Assembly: GCA_937975765.1 (NCBI GenBank)
Contig: CALJUR010000077.1
Location: 5,235 to 69,234, forward strand
Source of the DNA: an uncultured Myxococcales bacterium
Lineage (GTDB): Bacteria > Myxococcota_A > UBA9042 > DTJE01
Reading direction: 5' to 3'
DNA length: 64,000 nt
Numbering within the stretch: the stretch's first letter is position 1; every line of letters begins with the position of its first letter. Positions 46,790 to 55,327 of this stretch are shown here, piece by piece. The position numbers and the translations under genes are program-made. The notes under the pieces were generated by a model. That model was not told the origin of the DNA and did not search any database. It saw nothing but the letters and a program-made list of their open reading frames with translations.

Positions 46790-47334
46790 GGACCAACCGG
46801 GGGGCCCAGGCGCGCCGGCGGGGCGTCGGAGTGCTGCTGGCGATCACGCTGCTGGCGGCTGCGGCCGCCTGCGGGGACTCGCACCGGGTGTCCGGGGCCT
46901 ACCGGTCCGACGGCGCCGTGGTCTTCGACGACGTGCCCGGCCTGGAGCAGGGCGTCTGGGTCGAACTGGTGCTGGGCCAGTACGGCCCGGACGTGGCCGG
47001 CATCATCCGGTTCTACGCCGAGAACGGCATCCCGGTGCCGCCCGAGGGCGTGTGCGGCTGCCGCTTCCTGATCGACGGCCGGTTCGAGGACGACGAACTG
47101 GTCTTCGCCTTCCCGAACCCCTCGCCGTGCGCCGCGGTCGCGACGACGCTGCTGGCGGCGCGCCTGACGGCGTCGAAGGACGGGGACACGCTGACCGGGC
47201 CGATGGGGCGCACCCTGGCGGGCGGGCGGGACTGGACCTTCAATCGCTACATGGAGGCGGTGGACCTGGGCGACCAGGACAGGCAGTGCGAGCCGTTGGA
47301 AACCGGCGACGTCCCCGTCGGGGGAGCGGAATGA
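46786..47334 (+). CDS. Small lipoprotein
   Basis: 182 residues. Signal VLLAITLLAAAAAC with lipidated Cys near residue 27. The mature part is a single small beta domain with four or five cysteines (GVWVELVLGQYGPDVAGIIR, GVCGCRFLIDGRFEDDELVF) followed by a polar tail. Its stop overlaps the next gene by 4 bases (ATGA). Placed between an acetyltransferase and an outer-membrane protein, it may be a partner of the latter. No family recognised. Confidence 0.7.
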   Translation: MRTNRGAQARRRGVGVLLAITLLAAAAACGDSHRVSGAYRSDGAVVFDDVPGLEQGVWVELVLGQYGPDVAGIIRFYAENGIPVPPEGVCGCRFLIDGRFEDDELVFAFPNPSPCAAVATTLLAARLTASKDGDTLTGPMGRTLAGGRDWTFNRYMEAVDLGDQDRQCEPLETGDVPVGGAE

Positions 47335-48812
47335 CGACGCGGCGGGCGGTCCTCGCCCGGCGTGCCCGCGGGGGCGCGTCGGCGCTGCTGGTGCTGCTGG
47401 CGGCGGCGTGGGCCCTGCCGGCGGGGGCGGCCGAGTCCCCGATGGCCCCGGCGGTGCCGAAGCGGCGCGTGGTGGTGCTGCCGGGCCGCGACTACCGCAT
47501 CGATCCGGACCGGCTGTTCACCGAGAGCGAGCCGGCGGCGTCCCCCGACCCGGGAGCGGCGCTGGCGGAGGCGGCGGCCTCGGTGCTGGCCGGGGAGCCC
47601 GAGGTCGCCCTGGTGCGCCCGAAGGACCTCCGGTCCGGCACGGAAGGGGTCGAGAGCCCGGAACTGGTCGTGCGCGGCCTGCTGCACCTGGGGCAGGAGC
47701 GGTACCGCGACATCCGCATTCCCGACGCGCTGGTGGCGCTGGAGCAGGGCATCTCCGCCGCGCGGCGGGTGTTCCTGGACCTGGTGTCGCCCGACCTGGT
47801 GTCGGACCTGTACCTGTACCAGGGTCTCTGCTACCTCGAGCAGGGGCAGCCGGCGATGGCGCACGTGGCATTCAAGAACCTGCTGATGGCGACGCCGCGG
47901 CGGACCTTCCGGAAGGGGTACTTCCCGCCGGCGACCGAAACCGCGATGCGGACGGCGGCCGAGGACTTCGTGCGGACGATGACGCGCGACAACCCGCTGG
48001 GCGGGATGGGGCGCGCGGAGACGTTCCTGAAACTGGCGAAGGCGACGGCAGCGGTCTCGGTGAGCCTGTCGGGTTCCCCGGGCGAGAAGGGCATGGTCGA
48101 CGTCCGGGTGGTCGAGGTGGCGAGGCAGCCGGGGGGGCACCTGGCGCTGGCGGCCCGTGCCGAGTCCGAATGGAAGGACGCGGAGACGGCGGCGGACCTG
48201 GTGTCGCGCGCCGTGTCCGGCTGGCTGGCGTGCACCACGCTCCCCTCGCGGGAGGCCTCCGAGCCCGCGATGCCCCGGTTCTACCTGGACACCTCGGGGG
48301 CGTACTCGGTCTTCCTGCGCGTGCCGACGAGGCGCATCTTCTCGAACGCGGGGTTCGGCATCGGCCTGTCCTGGCAGGCGATGAAGGGCCTGGACGTCTT
48401 CGCGCGCCTGAACCTGCTGAACGCGTTCGAGGACCCGTACGGCGACCTGGTCAAGCAGTTCTGGACGGTTCGTGGCCTGCTGGGTGTCGGGTACTCGATG
48501 CAGTGGAAATGGGGCCGGGTGTTCCTGCACACCGGCTTCGCGTTCGACTACCTCAGCGGCTTCGAGTCGACCACCGACCCGAACTGCAAGTTCTGGCCGG
48601 GGGACGAGGAGCGCTGCTCGGCCTCCAACGTGCGCCGCCCGCGCTACCTGTTCGGCATGGCCGTGACGCTGGGGCTGAACGTCAACCTGGGCGGCCCCAT
48701 CTTCCTGGCCTTCCAGACGGGCGTCGGCACCTACTTCCTGTCCAACGAGGCCGATACCCCGCTGAATTTCCCGTTCTCGCTGGAACTGGGACTCGGGTTC
48801 AAGTTCGACTGA
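47331..48812 (+). CDS. Outer-membrane protein with TPR region and C-terminal barrel
   Basis: 493 residues. A signal peptide (ALLVLLAAAWALPAGAAES), a helical TPR-like region at about 100-220 (ELVVRGLLHLGQERYRDIRI, LYLYQGLCYLEQGQPAMAHV), a mixed alpha/beta domain, and from about 310 a transmembrane beta-barrel pattern of alternating hydrophobic residues and turns (FYLDTSGAYSVFLRVPTRRI, GFGIGLSWQAMKGLDVFARL, LGLNVNLGGPIFLAFQTGVG) ending in LELGLGFKFD. It should insert in the outer membrane. ATG overlaps the previous stop by 4 bases. Confidence 0.75.
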   Translation: MTTRRAVLARRARGGASALLVLLAAAWALPAGAAESPMAPAVPKRRVVVLPGRDYRIDPDRLFTESEPAASPDPGAALAEAAASVLAGEPEVALVRPKDLRSGTEGVESPELVVRGLLHLGQERYRDIRIPDALVALEQGISAARRVFLDLVSPDLVSDLYLYQGLCYLEQGQPAMAHVAFKNLLMATPRRTFRKGYFPPATETAMRTAAEDFVRTMTRDNPLGGMGRAETFLKLAKATAAVSVSLSGSPGEKGMVDVRVVEVARQPGGHLALAARAESEWKDAETAADLVSRAVSGWLACTTLPSREASEPAMPRFYLDTSGAYSVFLRVPTRRIFSNAGFGIGLSWQAMKGLDVFARLNLLNAFEDPYGDLVKQFWTVRGLLGVGYSMQWKWGRVFLHTGFAFDYLSGFESTTDPNCKFWPGDEERCSASNVRRPRYLFGMAVTLGLNVNLGGPIFLAFQTGVGTYFLSNEADTPLNFPFSLELGLGFKFD

Positions 48813-48832
48813 AGCCGCTCCCCCCGGGTCGT

Positions 48833-48861
48833 TGACGCGGGACCTCCCGACCGCGTAGCAT
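48833..48861 (+). promoter_or_regulatory. Promoter of the kinase-like regulator
   Basis: TTGACG (48833-48838), a 17-base spacer, TAGCAT (48856-48861); the start codon follows 27 bases later. Good -35 box, fair -10 box. Confidence 0.5.
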
Positions 48862-48887
48862 GAACCCACTCGGTAGACGGGATCCGG

Positions 48888-51800
48888 ATGCGCAAGCGAT
48901 GCGCCAGATGCGATCGCCCTGCCTCGCCTGGGGCGTGGCGCTGCGAGGGCTGCGGCGGCGAGGTGGTGATGACCCCCGGGACCGTCGTGTCGGGCCGGTG
49001 GCGCATCCTGCACCTCCTCCGGGCCGGCGCCGACAGCCGGGTGTACCTCGCCCGGGACCGCGAGGATCGGACCGATGCGGTGCTGAAGGCCCGAGCCCCG
49101 CGTTCGTCGCAGGCCCCGGAGCCGCAGATGGTGCTGGACGCCTTTCCGGTCACCGCCGTGCAGCACCCGAACGTGGTGACGGCGCTGGAGGGCGGGGTCG
49201 GCGCGGACGGTGCTCCCTGGGTCGCCCTGGAGGCGCTGGAGGGCGCCACGTTGCGCGATCGCGTGCGCGCGGGAGGGCCGCTGCCGGCGGCGGTGGCGGC
49301 GGAGATCCTGGCGAACGTGGCCGTCGGGCTGGCCGCGATCCACGATCGCGGGCTGGTGCACGGCTCGCTGGACGCGGCGGGGGTGTTCCTGGCGCGCGGG
49401 CGGACCTCCCGCGGCGGCGACCGGTGCGTGATCCTGGACTTCCCGCCCTGTCCCACCGGCGGCCCGGACGGCGAACGGCGGGTGGAGCCGGCGGGAGGGG
49501 CCATCCCCTTCGACGTGCCCTCGGACCTGCATGCACTGGGCGCCGTGGCATGGGAATGCCTGGCGGGCCGGCCGCCGTTTTCGGGCGATTCCCGGCGGGC
49601 GCGGCGGCTGCCGGTGCCGCTGACCCTGCTGCCGGACGGGCCGATCGTGCCGCCCGACATGGACGATTTCATCCTGCGGCTGCTGTCCCGCGACCCGTCG
49701 CGCCGGCCGTCGACGGCCCGGGAGGCGGCCGATCGCTTCCTGCGGTGGCGGCCGGGAACGTCCCCGGGGCGGGACCGCGGCCAGCCGGCGGGCCGCGGCC
49801 AGGAACGCGGATCCGGCGAGCCCGTCCAGCGTGTGGCACTGCACGAGCCGGCCGTCGCCTACCGCGGCACCGAGATGCGCCGGCTGGCGCGGGTGCTGGA
49901 CGAGGCGCAGGAGGGCCGCGGGGCGGTCCTCTGGATGGAGGGGGACGAGGGCGGCGGCAAGTCGACGCTGGGCCGGAGGTTCCTGTCCCTGGCCGAGGAC
50001 CGGGGATTCCGGGTCGGGTCGGGCCGCGCGGTCCCCGACCACCGGCTGTCGGGATGGCTGGAGGCGCTGGTGGCCGCGGGCCTGGCCCCCGGCCGGGATC
50101 CGGCGTCGGCGGTGCCGGTCCAGGGATGCCTGGAGCAGGCGGTGTCGGAACGGCCCCTGGCCCTGTTCCTGGACGACTTCCACGCGGCCGACCCGGTATC
50201 GGCGGACCTGCTGGACCGGGTGGCGCTGCGCGTCGCGGACCGGCCCCTGCCCCTGGCGGTGCTGGTGTCGTCCCGGCCGCTGGCCCGGCTGCCGGCCGGG
50301 GACGAGGCGGCGCTGCACCGGGCCCTGGCGACCGTGAGGGGCCTGGGGAACGCCTGGCGGCTGCCGGGCATGACCGATCGCGAGATCGACGCGGTGACCG
50401 CGGCGATGAGCCGGCGCCCGTTCGACCCGAACCTGCGGGCCCTGGTGCGCCGGGCCGCGGCCGGGAACCCGATGATCGCGGTGCACGTGCTGCGGCACCT
50501 CGAGGCCGAGGGGGTGCTGATCGTGGTGGACGGTCGGATCTCGCTGGCCCCCGGCGGGGCGGCGCTGGTGCCCGAGGGCCTGCGGCAGGTGATGACGGCC
50601 CGGCTGGAGGGCCTGAAGCGCAGCGAGGAAGGCCCGGCGGTGGCCGAGATCCTGGACCGGGTGGTCCTGCTGGGCCGGCACGCCACGCCGACGAACCTGA
50701 AGGCCCTGCTGGGCCTGGAGCGGCGGGACGACCTCGTCGCACGGCTGGCCCCGGCGCTGGAGCGGATGGTCCGGGAGGGGTACCTGCGGGAGGTCCCCTG
50801 GCGGCCCGAGGCGTTCCTGGTGCCCGTCCACGCCGGCCTCCGCGAGGTGCTGGAGGCGGAGCGGCACGGGCCCGACTCGGCGCGGACCCACCTGGCCGCC
50901 GCCCGGGTGCTGGAGGCGCTGGCGGCCGGCGATGCCCCGCGTGTCGCGGCGGACCTGGCGGACCACTACGAGCGGGCCGGGTTCCTGGACGGGTCGATCG
51001 AGTGGCTGCACCGGGCGGCCGGGCGGGCGTCGGAAGAGGGGGACGTGGTCCGGGCCCGGAACCTGCTGCTGAGGGCGGAAGGCCACCTGGATCGGCTGGG
51101 GCTGCCGGCCGATCCGCGCCGGCCGGACATCCTGCTGGACCTGGCGAACTGCGAGGTGTTCGGGGGGCGCCATGCCCAGGCCGCCCGGGTCCTGGCCTCG
51201 CTGGAGCGCGAGTGCCCGCCCGCGCCGCGCAGCCGGGCCGCGCGACGGCTGCTGGAGGTGCAGGCGAGGCTGGAGGAGTGTCGCCGCCACCCGGAAGCGG
51301 CCGCCGGGCACCTGCTGCGCCTGTCGGCGGAGGCCCGCGAGGCGGGGGATGCCGGGATGGAGGCGCGCGCCCTGATGCGGCTGGCGTGCCTGCAGATGGA
51401 CCGGGGCGACAACCGGGGGGCCGAGACCTCCGTGCGGGAGGCCGCGGAGGTCCTGAAGGATGCGGGGGAGTGCGGGGATCGGGGGTGCCTGGATCTGGTG
51501 CGCGGGCGCCTGCTGCGGAAGATGGGCCAGGTGTCCGAGGCGCTGGATTGCCTGGATCGGGCGCTGGGGCTGCTGACCGACCCCCGGGAGTTCCCGGAGC
51601 GCACCGAGGCGATGTTCTTCCGATCGGCCTGCCTGATGGACCAGGACCGGAACGTCGAGGCCGAGGAGGTCTGCCGGGTCGGCGCGGCGCTGTGCGAGCA
51701 GGCCGGATACCCCCGCGGGCTGGCCGCGCACCTGACGAACCTGTCGGTGTGCCTGGGCCGGACGGGACGGGCCGACGAGGGACTGGAGGTCGCCCGTAGG

Positions 51801-52268
51801 TCGCTGGAAATCCGCGAGAGGATGGGTGATTCCCGCGGGCTGGCCCACGTGCTGACCGCCCTGGCGGACCTGGCCATCCCGCGAAGGGACTGGGAGACCG
51901 TCAAGGATCTCTCGGACAAGGCGCTTGCCCTGTCCCGGCAGGGGGGATATGTTCAGGGCGAACGAGTGGCCCTGTTGAACCTGGCGCGGGCGTGGAACGG
52001 GCTGGGGGACGTCGCCGAGGCCCGGCGAAGCCTGGAGGCCTGCCTGATGACCGCCAGGCGGGACGACGCGCTGTCGCTGGCGCTGGCGAACGCCCACCTG
52101 TTCCTGGCCGACCTGCTGGCGGCGGGAGGGGAACGGGAGGCGGCGCTGCGGCACCGGCTGAGCGCGGTGGTCGTCCTGGAGAAGATCCAGCGTCCCGACC
52201 GGGCCAACGCGGTCCGCAAGACGCTGGGCGCCGCGACCGGCGGGGCCGGCGGGCCGAAGGGTTCCTAG
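48888..52268 (+). CDS. Zinc-ribbon / pseudokinase / ATPase / TPR regulator
   Basis: 1126 residues. A zinc ribbon (Cys5, Cys8, Cys19, Cys22) precedes a Ser/Thr kinase-like domain (about 35-290). Lys67 (TDAVLKAR) is kept, but the catalytic HRD is HGS (158-160) and DFG is DFP (184-186), so phosphotransfer is unlikely; SDLHALGAVAWECLAGRPPF is the normal C-lobe. An ORC/STAND-like ATPase follows with Walker A EGDEGGGKST (351-360) and Walker B ALFLDDFHAAD. The last 500 residues are TPR repeats (RGLAAHLTNLSVCLGRTGRA). Active kinase-ATPase-TPR proteins are frequent in myxobacteria; this one looks like a nucleotide-sensing scaffold (inference). Confidence 0.85.
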   Translation: MRKRCARCDRPASPGAWRCEGCGGEVVMTPGTVVSGRWRILHLLRAGADSRVYLARDREDRTDAVLKARAPRSSQAPEPQMVLDAFPVTAVQHPNVVTALEGGVGADGAPWVALEALEGATLRDRVRAGGPLPAAVAAEILANVAVGLAAIHDRGLVHGSLDAAGVFLARGRTSRGGDRCVILDFPPCPTGGPDGERRVEPAGGAIPFDVPSDLHALGAVAWECLAGRPPFSGDSRRARRLPVPLTLLPDGPIVPPDMDDFILRLLSRDPSRRPSTAREAADRFLRWRPGTSPGRDRGQPAGRGQERGSGEPVQRVALHEPAVAYRGTEMRRLARVLDEAQEGRGAVLWMEGDEGGGKSTLGRRFLSLAEDRGFRVGSGRAVPDHRLSGWLEALVAAGLAPGRDPASAVPVQGCLEQAVSERPLALFLDDFHAADPVSADLLDRVALRVADRPLPLAVLVSSRPLARLPAGDEAALHRALATVRGLGNAWRLPGMTDREIDAVTAAMSRRPFDPNLRALVRRAAAGNPMIAVHVLRHLEAEGVLIVVDGRISLAPGGAALVPEGLRQVMTARLEGLKRSEEGPAVAEILDRVVLLGRHATPTNLKALLGLERRDDLVARLAPALERMVREGYLREVPWRPEAFLVPVHAGLREVLEAERHGPDSARTHLAAARVLEALAAGDAPRVAADLADHYERAGFLDGSIEWLHRAAGRASEEGDVVRARNLLLRAEGHLDRLGLPADPRRPDILLDLANCEVFGGRHAQAARVLASLERECPPAPRSRAARRLLEVQARLEECRRHPEAAAGHLLRLSAEAREAGDAGMEARALMRLACLQMDRGDNRGAETSVREAAEVLKDAGECGDRGCLDLVRGRLLRKMGQVSEALDCLDRALGLLTDPREFPERTEAMFFRSACLMDQDRNVEAEEVCRVGAALCEQAGYPRGLAAHLTNLSVCLGRTGRADEGLEVARRSLEIRERMGDSRGLAHVLTALADLAIPRRDWETVKDLSDKALALSRQGGYVQGERVALLNLARAWNGLGDVAEARRSLEACLMTARRDDALSLALANAHLFLADLLAAGGEREAALRHRLSAVVVLEKIQRPDRANAVRKTLGAATGGAGGPKGS

Positions 52269-52292
52269 CAGTGCGGGTTTGGACCGGGTCAG

Positions 52293-52324
52293 GCCCCCCG
52301 CGCAGGGCCTGCTCGCCGGGGGGC
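52293..52324. terminator. Stem-loop after the kinase-like gene
   Basis: GCCCCCCG (52293-52300) pairs with CGGGGGGC (52317-52324) around a 16-base loop, 24 bases past the stop. No T-run. It may end or process the long upstream transcript. Confidence 0.4.
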
Positions 52325-52336
52325 AGAACGCGCGGA

Positions 52337-52358
52337 TCGACCCGGTGGAACGGGTCGA
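52337..52358 (+). promoter_or_regulatory. Leader hairpin next to the ribosome site of the ZU5-like gene
   Basis: TCGACCCG (52337-52344) and CGGGTCGA (52351-52358) form a perfect 8-bp stem with a 6-base loop. The stem ends one base before the ribosome site AGGAGG (52360-52365). It could stabilise the mRNA 5' end or affect translation. Confidence 0.45.
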
Positions 52359-52369
52359 CAGGAGGCAAC

Positions 52370-52855
52370 ATGGCCACCCAGTTCACGAGTTATCCGTTCA
52401 CCTTCACGGCGACTTCCAGCGCGGCGGAGTACTACCACTCGGACGGGTTCCGGATCACGATCCCGGCGAACTGCTTCGCCTCCTCCACCAGCATCACGAT
52501 CTCGGCCCCCGTGAAGAAGGCGTTCTTCCTTCGCGAGGCCAGCGCCACGGACAAGACCGCCATCCTCTGCGCCGGCAACTACTACAAGATCACCAAGAAC
52601 AGCGGCGTGTCCCCCAGCTTGAACTTCAAGGTCACGGTGCCGTTCAAGACCCAGTTCGAGCTGGACAAGAACATCGCCAAGTTCATGGTCTACTACTGCA
52701 CGCAGGCCACGGTCGAGGAGGACGATCCGGGCAACTGGTACCCGACCAGCGGCAAGACGATCCCGTCCGGCACCAGCTACCAGGTGGCCGGCAACACGAT
52801 GTCGTTCGGGTATTACATGGCCGCCCACAAGATCAACGGGCGGGACGACTACTAG
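52370..52855 (+). CDS. Small ZU5-like beta-sandwich protein
   Basis: 161 residues with no signal peptide or membrane helix. The sequence order resembles a ZU5-like domain: SDGFRITIPANCFASSTSIT near the start, then KVTVPFKTQFELDKNIAKFM, VYYCTQATVEEDDPGNWYPT and a final VAGNTMSFGYYMAAHK, the pattern 'value-pairs then a closing strand'. This placement is by eye and modest. A very strong AGGAGG lies 4 bases before the ATG, after a leader hairpin. Lower GC and more Asn, Lys and Ser than its neighbours suggest high expression or outside origin. Confidence 0.6.
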   Translation: MATQFTSYPFTFTATSSAAEYYHSDGFRITIPANCFASSTSITISAPVKKAFFLREASATDKTAILCAGNYYKITKNSGVSPSLNFKVTVPFKTQFELDKNIAKFMVYYCTQATVEEDDPGNWYPTSGKTIPSGTSYQVAGNTMSFGYYMAAHKINGRDDY

Positions 52856-52876
52856 GATCGTCCGGCCCGTTGCCCG

Positions 52877-55171
52877 CTAGCGTCCCAGCAGGGCGTCGCG
52901 AACCGAGGCGGCCTTGGCCTTGATCGCGGCGTCGGACTCCAGGTTGATCAACTCGTTCAGGAAGTCGATGGCCTCGGGTCGGCCCAGGCGCTGCAGCCCG
53001 TCCAGCGCCGCCATGCGGATCGCCGGGTCGCCGTCGAACACCGCCTTCTGGACGCCCTCCATCGCATCTTTTTCGCGCGTCTTCGACAGCGCGTCGATCA
53101 CCGCCAGCTTGACCTGCGGGTCCGGATCGATGGCCAGGCTGGACACCGCAACGAGGGCCTTGCGCTCGGGGATCGTGATCACGATGCGCAGGATGGCGAT
53201 CTTAATCTCGGGGTCCTTGTCGTACAGCAGGCTGGACAGGAAGTTGTAGTTCGCGGCGGCCTCGCCCGGCTGCAGCAGGGCCACCCAGGCCTGCACGGCC
53301 TTCCGGCGGACCGACGTGTCGAGGTACGAGCACAGCAGCGCCAGGGACTCCCGGGCCGCGACCATCCTGCGGCTGGCGACGGCGTCCAGGGCGGCCGCCT
53401 TGACCTTGTCGGACTCGTCCTCCAGGCCGCCCAGCAGGACCTTCTCGGCCTCGGGGGTGGTCAGCCGCGTGGCCGCCACCACCGCCGCCTCCCGCAGCTC
53501 GGCGTCCGGGTCGCGGGCCAGTTTCAGCAGCGATGCCGCGACCTTGTCGTCCGGCAGCCGCGCCAGCGCGTAGACGGCGGCCCGGCGCACGCCCAGGTCC
53601 GGGTCCTGCAGCCGGGTCTGCAGCACGGTGACGGCCTTCGGCGGCGGGGCGGAACCCTTCAGGGCGTCCCCCAGGGCCTTCATCGCCAGGCGCCGAACCG
53701 TGACGTCCGCGTCGTCCATCTTCGCCAGCACCGCGTCCAGGCTTTGCGACGCGAGGATCGACACCGTGACCTGCTCGGCCAGGGCGCGGTCCTCCGGGGT
53801 CTTCGCCGCGGCCAGCAGCGGGGCGATGCCGTCGGCATCGCGGTACGTGCCGACGGCCTTCGCCGCGGCCTGGCGGACCGCCGGCTCGGGCCGCAGCAGG
53901 GCGCCGTACAGCAGTTTCAAGCCGTCCGCGGGACGGGTCTCGGCCAGGCGCCCGACCGCGAACGCCGCGCCGGCCTCGGAGCCCTTCGAGACCAGGTGGG
54001 ACAGGGCCGCGGACTTCTGGTTCGGCGAGCCCGAGTCCGCCAGCCGTCGCGCGAAGGCCTCGCGGGTGCCCAGGTCCACCGAGTCGTCGGGCAGGGTCTC
54101 GGCCATCCGATCGGTCGCGTTCAGTTGCACCAGTGCGGCCACCGCGGCGGCGCGGACCTTGGGCGAGGTGGCGCGCAGGGCGCCGGCGATGGACGGCGTC
54201 ACGACGGGGTTGTTCGAGGCGGCCAGCCGGCCGATGGCGGCGACGACCTTGTCCTCGGACGGGTCCGACAGGGCTTCCATCTCGATGATCACGTCGTACT
54301 TCTTGATGCCGCGGGCGGACAGCATCCGGACGGCCGCCAGCTTGACGGTCGGGTCCGGGTCGGCCTCCACCAGGCGGCCCAGGCGGTCGTTCACGGCGGG
54401 GTCGGTCTCGCGCTCCAGCAGTTTCAGCACGGCCAACCGCACGCCGGAGGACTTGTCGTCCAGCAGGGGCAGCAGCCGGGCGGCGCGCCGGTCCACGGGC
54501 AGGTTCGGCACCGCGGCCAGCACGGCCAGGCGCACGGTCTCGGATCGGCTGGACAGGCCGGCCAGCACCTTCTCCTGCAGGTCCTTGTCGCCCTGGCGCA
54601 GGCGGTAGTCGAACAGCGTCCAGGGCAGGATCTCGGTCGGGGACAGCACGACCAGCGCGTCCGGGTGCGCCTTCGGTGGCAGGGCGTCGTAGTAGGGCAG
54701 CACCAGCAGGAAGGCCGGGGTGCGCAGGGCCGACGGGTCCAGCGGGACGTCGCGCAGCGCGGGCGCGCGAACCTCGGTGACGCCCATCGAGCGCAGCGTG
54801 TAGAAGACCTCGGACGCGACGTGATCCCAGGAGGAATTCCGGGACGGGTCCAGGTTCAGCACGACCCGGTGCGTGCGAGGGAAGTCGGCATCGATGGACA
54901 GCGTGGCCGAGCCGTAGTCGGCGGCCTTGTCGGCCTTCAGGCGGTCGAAGGCCCGCAGGGCGGTGTCGGCCAGGCGCGCCGTGTCGAAGCGCTCCATGGG
55001 GCGCGGGACCAGCACCGTCGTGCTGACGCCCCCCTGGTCCACGGAGGTTGCCTGGTACAGCATCGGCACCGAGTCGACCGGCGCAGCCGGGGCAACGGCC
55101 GGGAGGGCGAGGATCGCGACCCACAGGCCTGCGGCGAGGGGGGCCCAAAGCGCCTTCAGGACGGTCTTCAT
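52877..55171 (-). CDS. Exported HEAT-repeat protein
   Basis: 764 residues. A signal peptide (ALWAPLAAGLWVAILALPAV..) and an N-terminal domain of about 190 residues (VLPYYDALPPKAHPDALVVL) lead to roughly 17 HEAT/PBS-lyase-like repeats to the C-terminus (SGVRLAVLKLLERETDPAVN, DLGVRRAAVYALARLPDDKV, DPAIRMAALDGLQRLGRPEA). These stack into a solenoid that binds other proteins. GGGAG 10 bases before the ATG. On the minus strand a TAGAAT -10 box lies at 55222-55227. The gene is divergent from the 55328 gene and probably acts in the periplasm. Confidence 0.8.
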   Translation of the reverse strand: MKTVLKALWAPLAAGLWVAILALPAVAPAAPVDSVPMLYQATSVDQGGVSTTVLVPRPMERFDTARLADTALRAFDRLKADKAADYGSATLSIDADFPRTHRVVLNLDPSRNSSWDHVASEVFYTLRSMGVTEVRAPALRDVPLDPSALRTPAFLLVLPYYDALPPKAHPDALVVLSPTEILPWTLFDYRLRQGDKDLQEKVLAGLSSRSETVRLAVLAAVPNLPVDRRAARLLPLLDDKSSGVRLAVLKLLERETDPAVNDRLGRLVEADPDPTVKLAAVRMLSARGIKKYDVIIEMEALSDPSEDKVVAAIGRLAASNNPVVTPSIAGALRATSPKVRAAAVAALVQLNATDRMAETLPDDSVDLGTREAFARRLADSGSPNQKSAALSHLVSKGSEAGAAFAVGRLAETRPADGLKLLYGALLRPEPAVRQAAAKAVGTYRDADGIAPLLAAAKTPEDRALAEQVTVSILASQSLDAVLAKMDDADVTVRRLAMKALGDALKGSAPPPKAVTVLQTRLQDPDLGVRRAAVYALARLPDDKVAASLLKLARDPDAELREAAVVAATRLTTPEAEKVLLGGLEDESDKVKAAALDAVASRRMVAARESLALLCSYLDTSVRRKAVQAWVALLQPGEAAANYNFLSSLLYDKDPEIKIAILRIVITIPERKALVAVSSLAIDPDPQVKLAVIDALSKTREKDAMEGVQKAVFDGDPAIRMAALDGLQRLGRPEAIDFLNELINLESDAAIKAKAASVRDALLGR

Positions 55172-55327
55172 GGCGTGATCTCCCTGCGAGGACCCGGGCC
55201 CGCCGGCCCGGAAGCGCGCGGATTCTATCACGGACGCCCGGGGTCGGGAGAAACGCGTGGCGAGGTCACCGACCGGGCGGGGCGTGGTATCCTTCTGGCG
55301 CCCGTCCCTGCAGCCCGGAGGAGGCCC

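Noticed and set aside
48888..52268. Calling this an active Ser/Thr protein kinase
   Set aside because: HRD and DFG motifs are altered in residues needed for catalysis.
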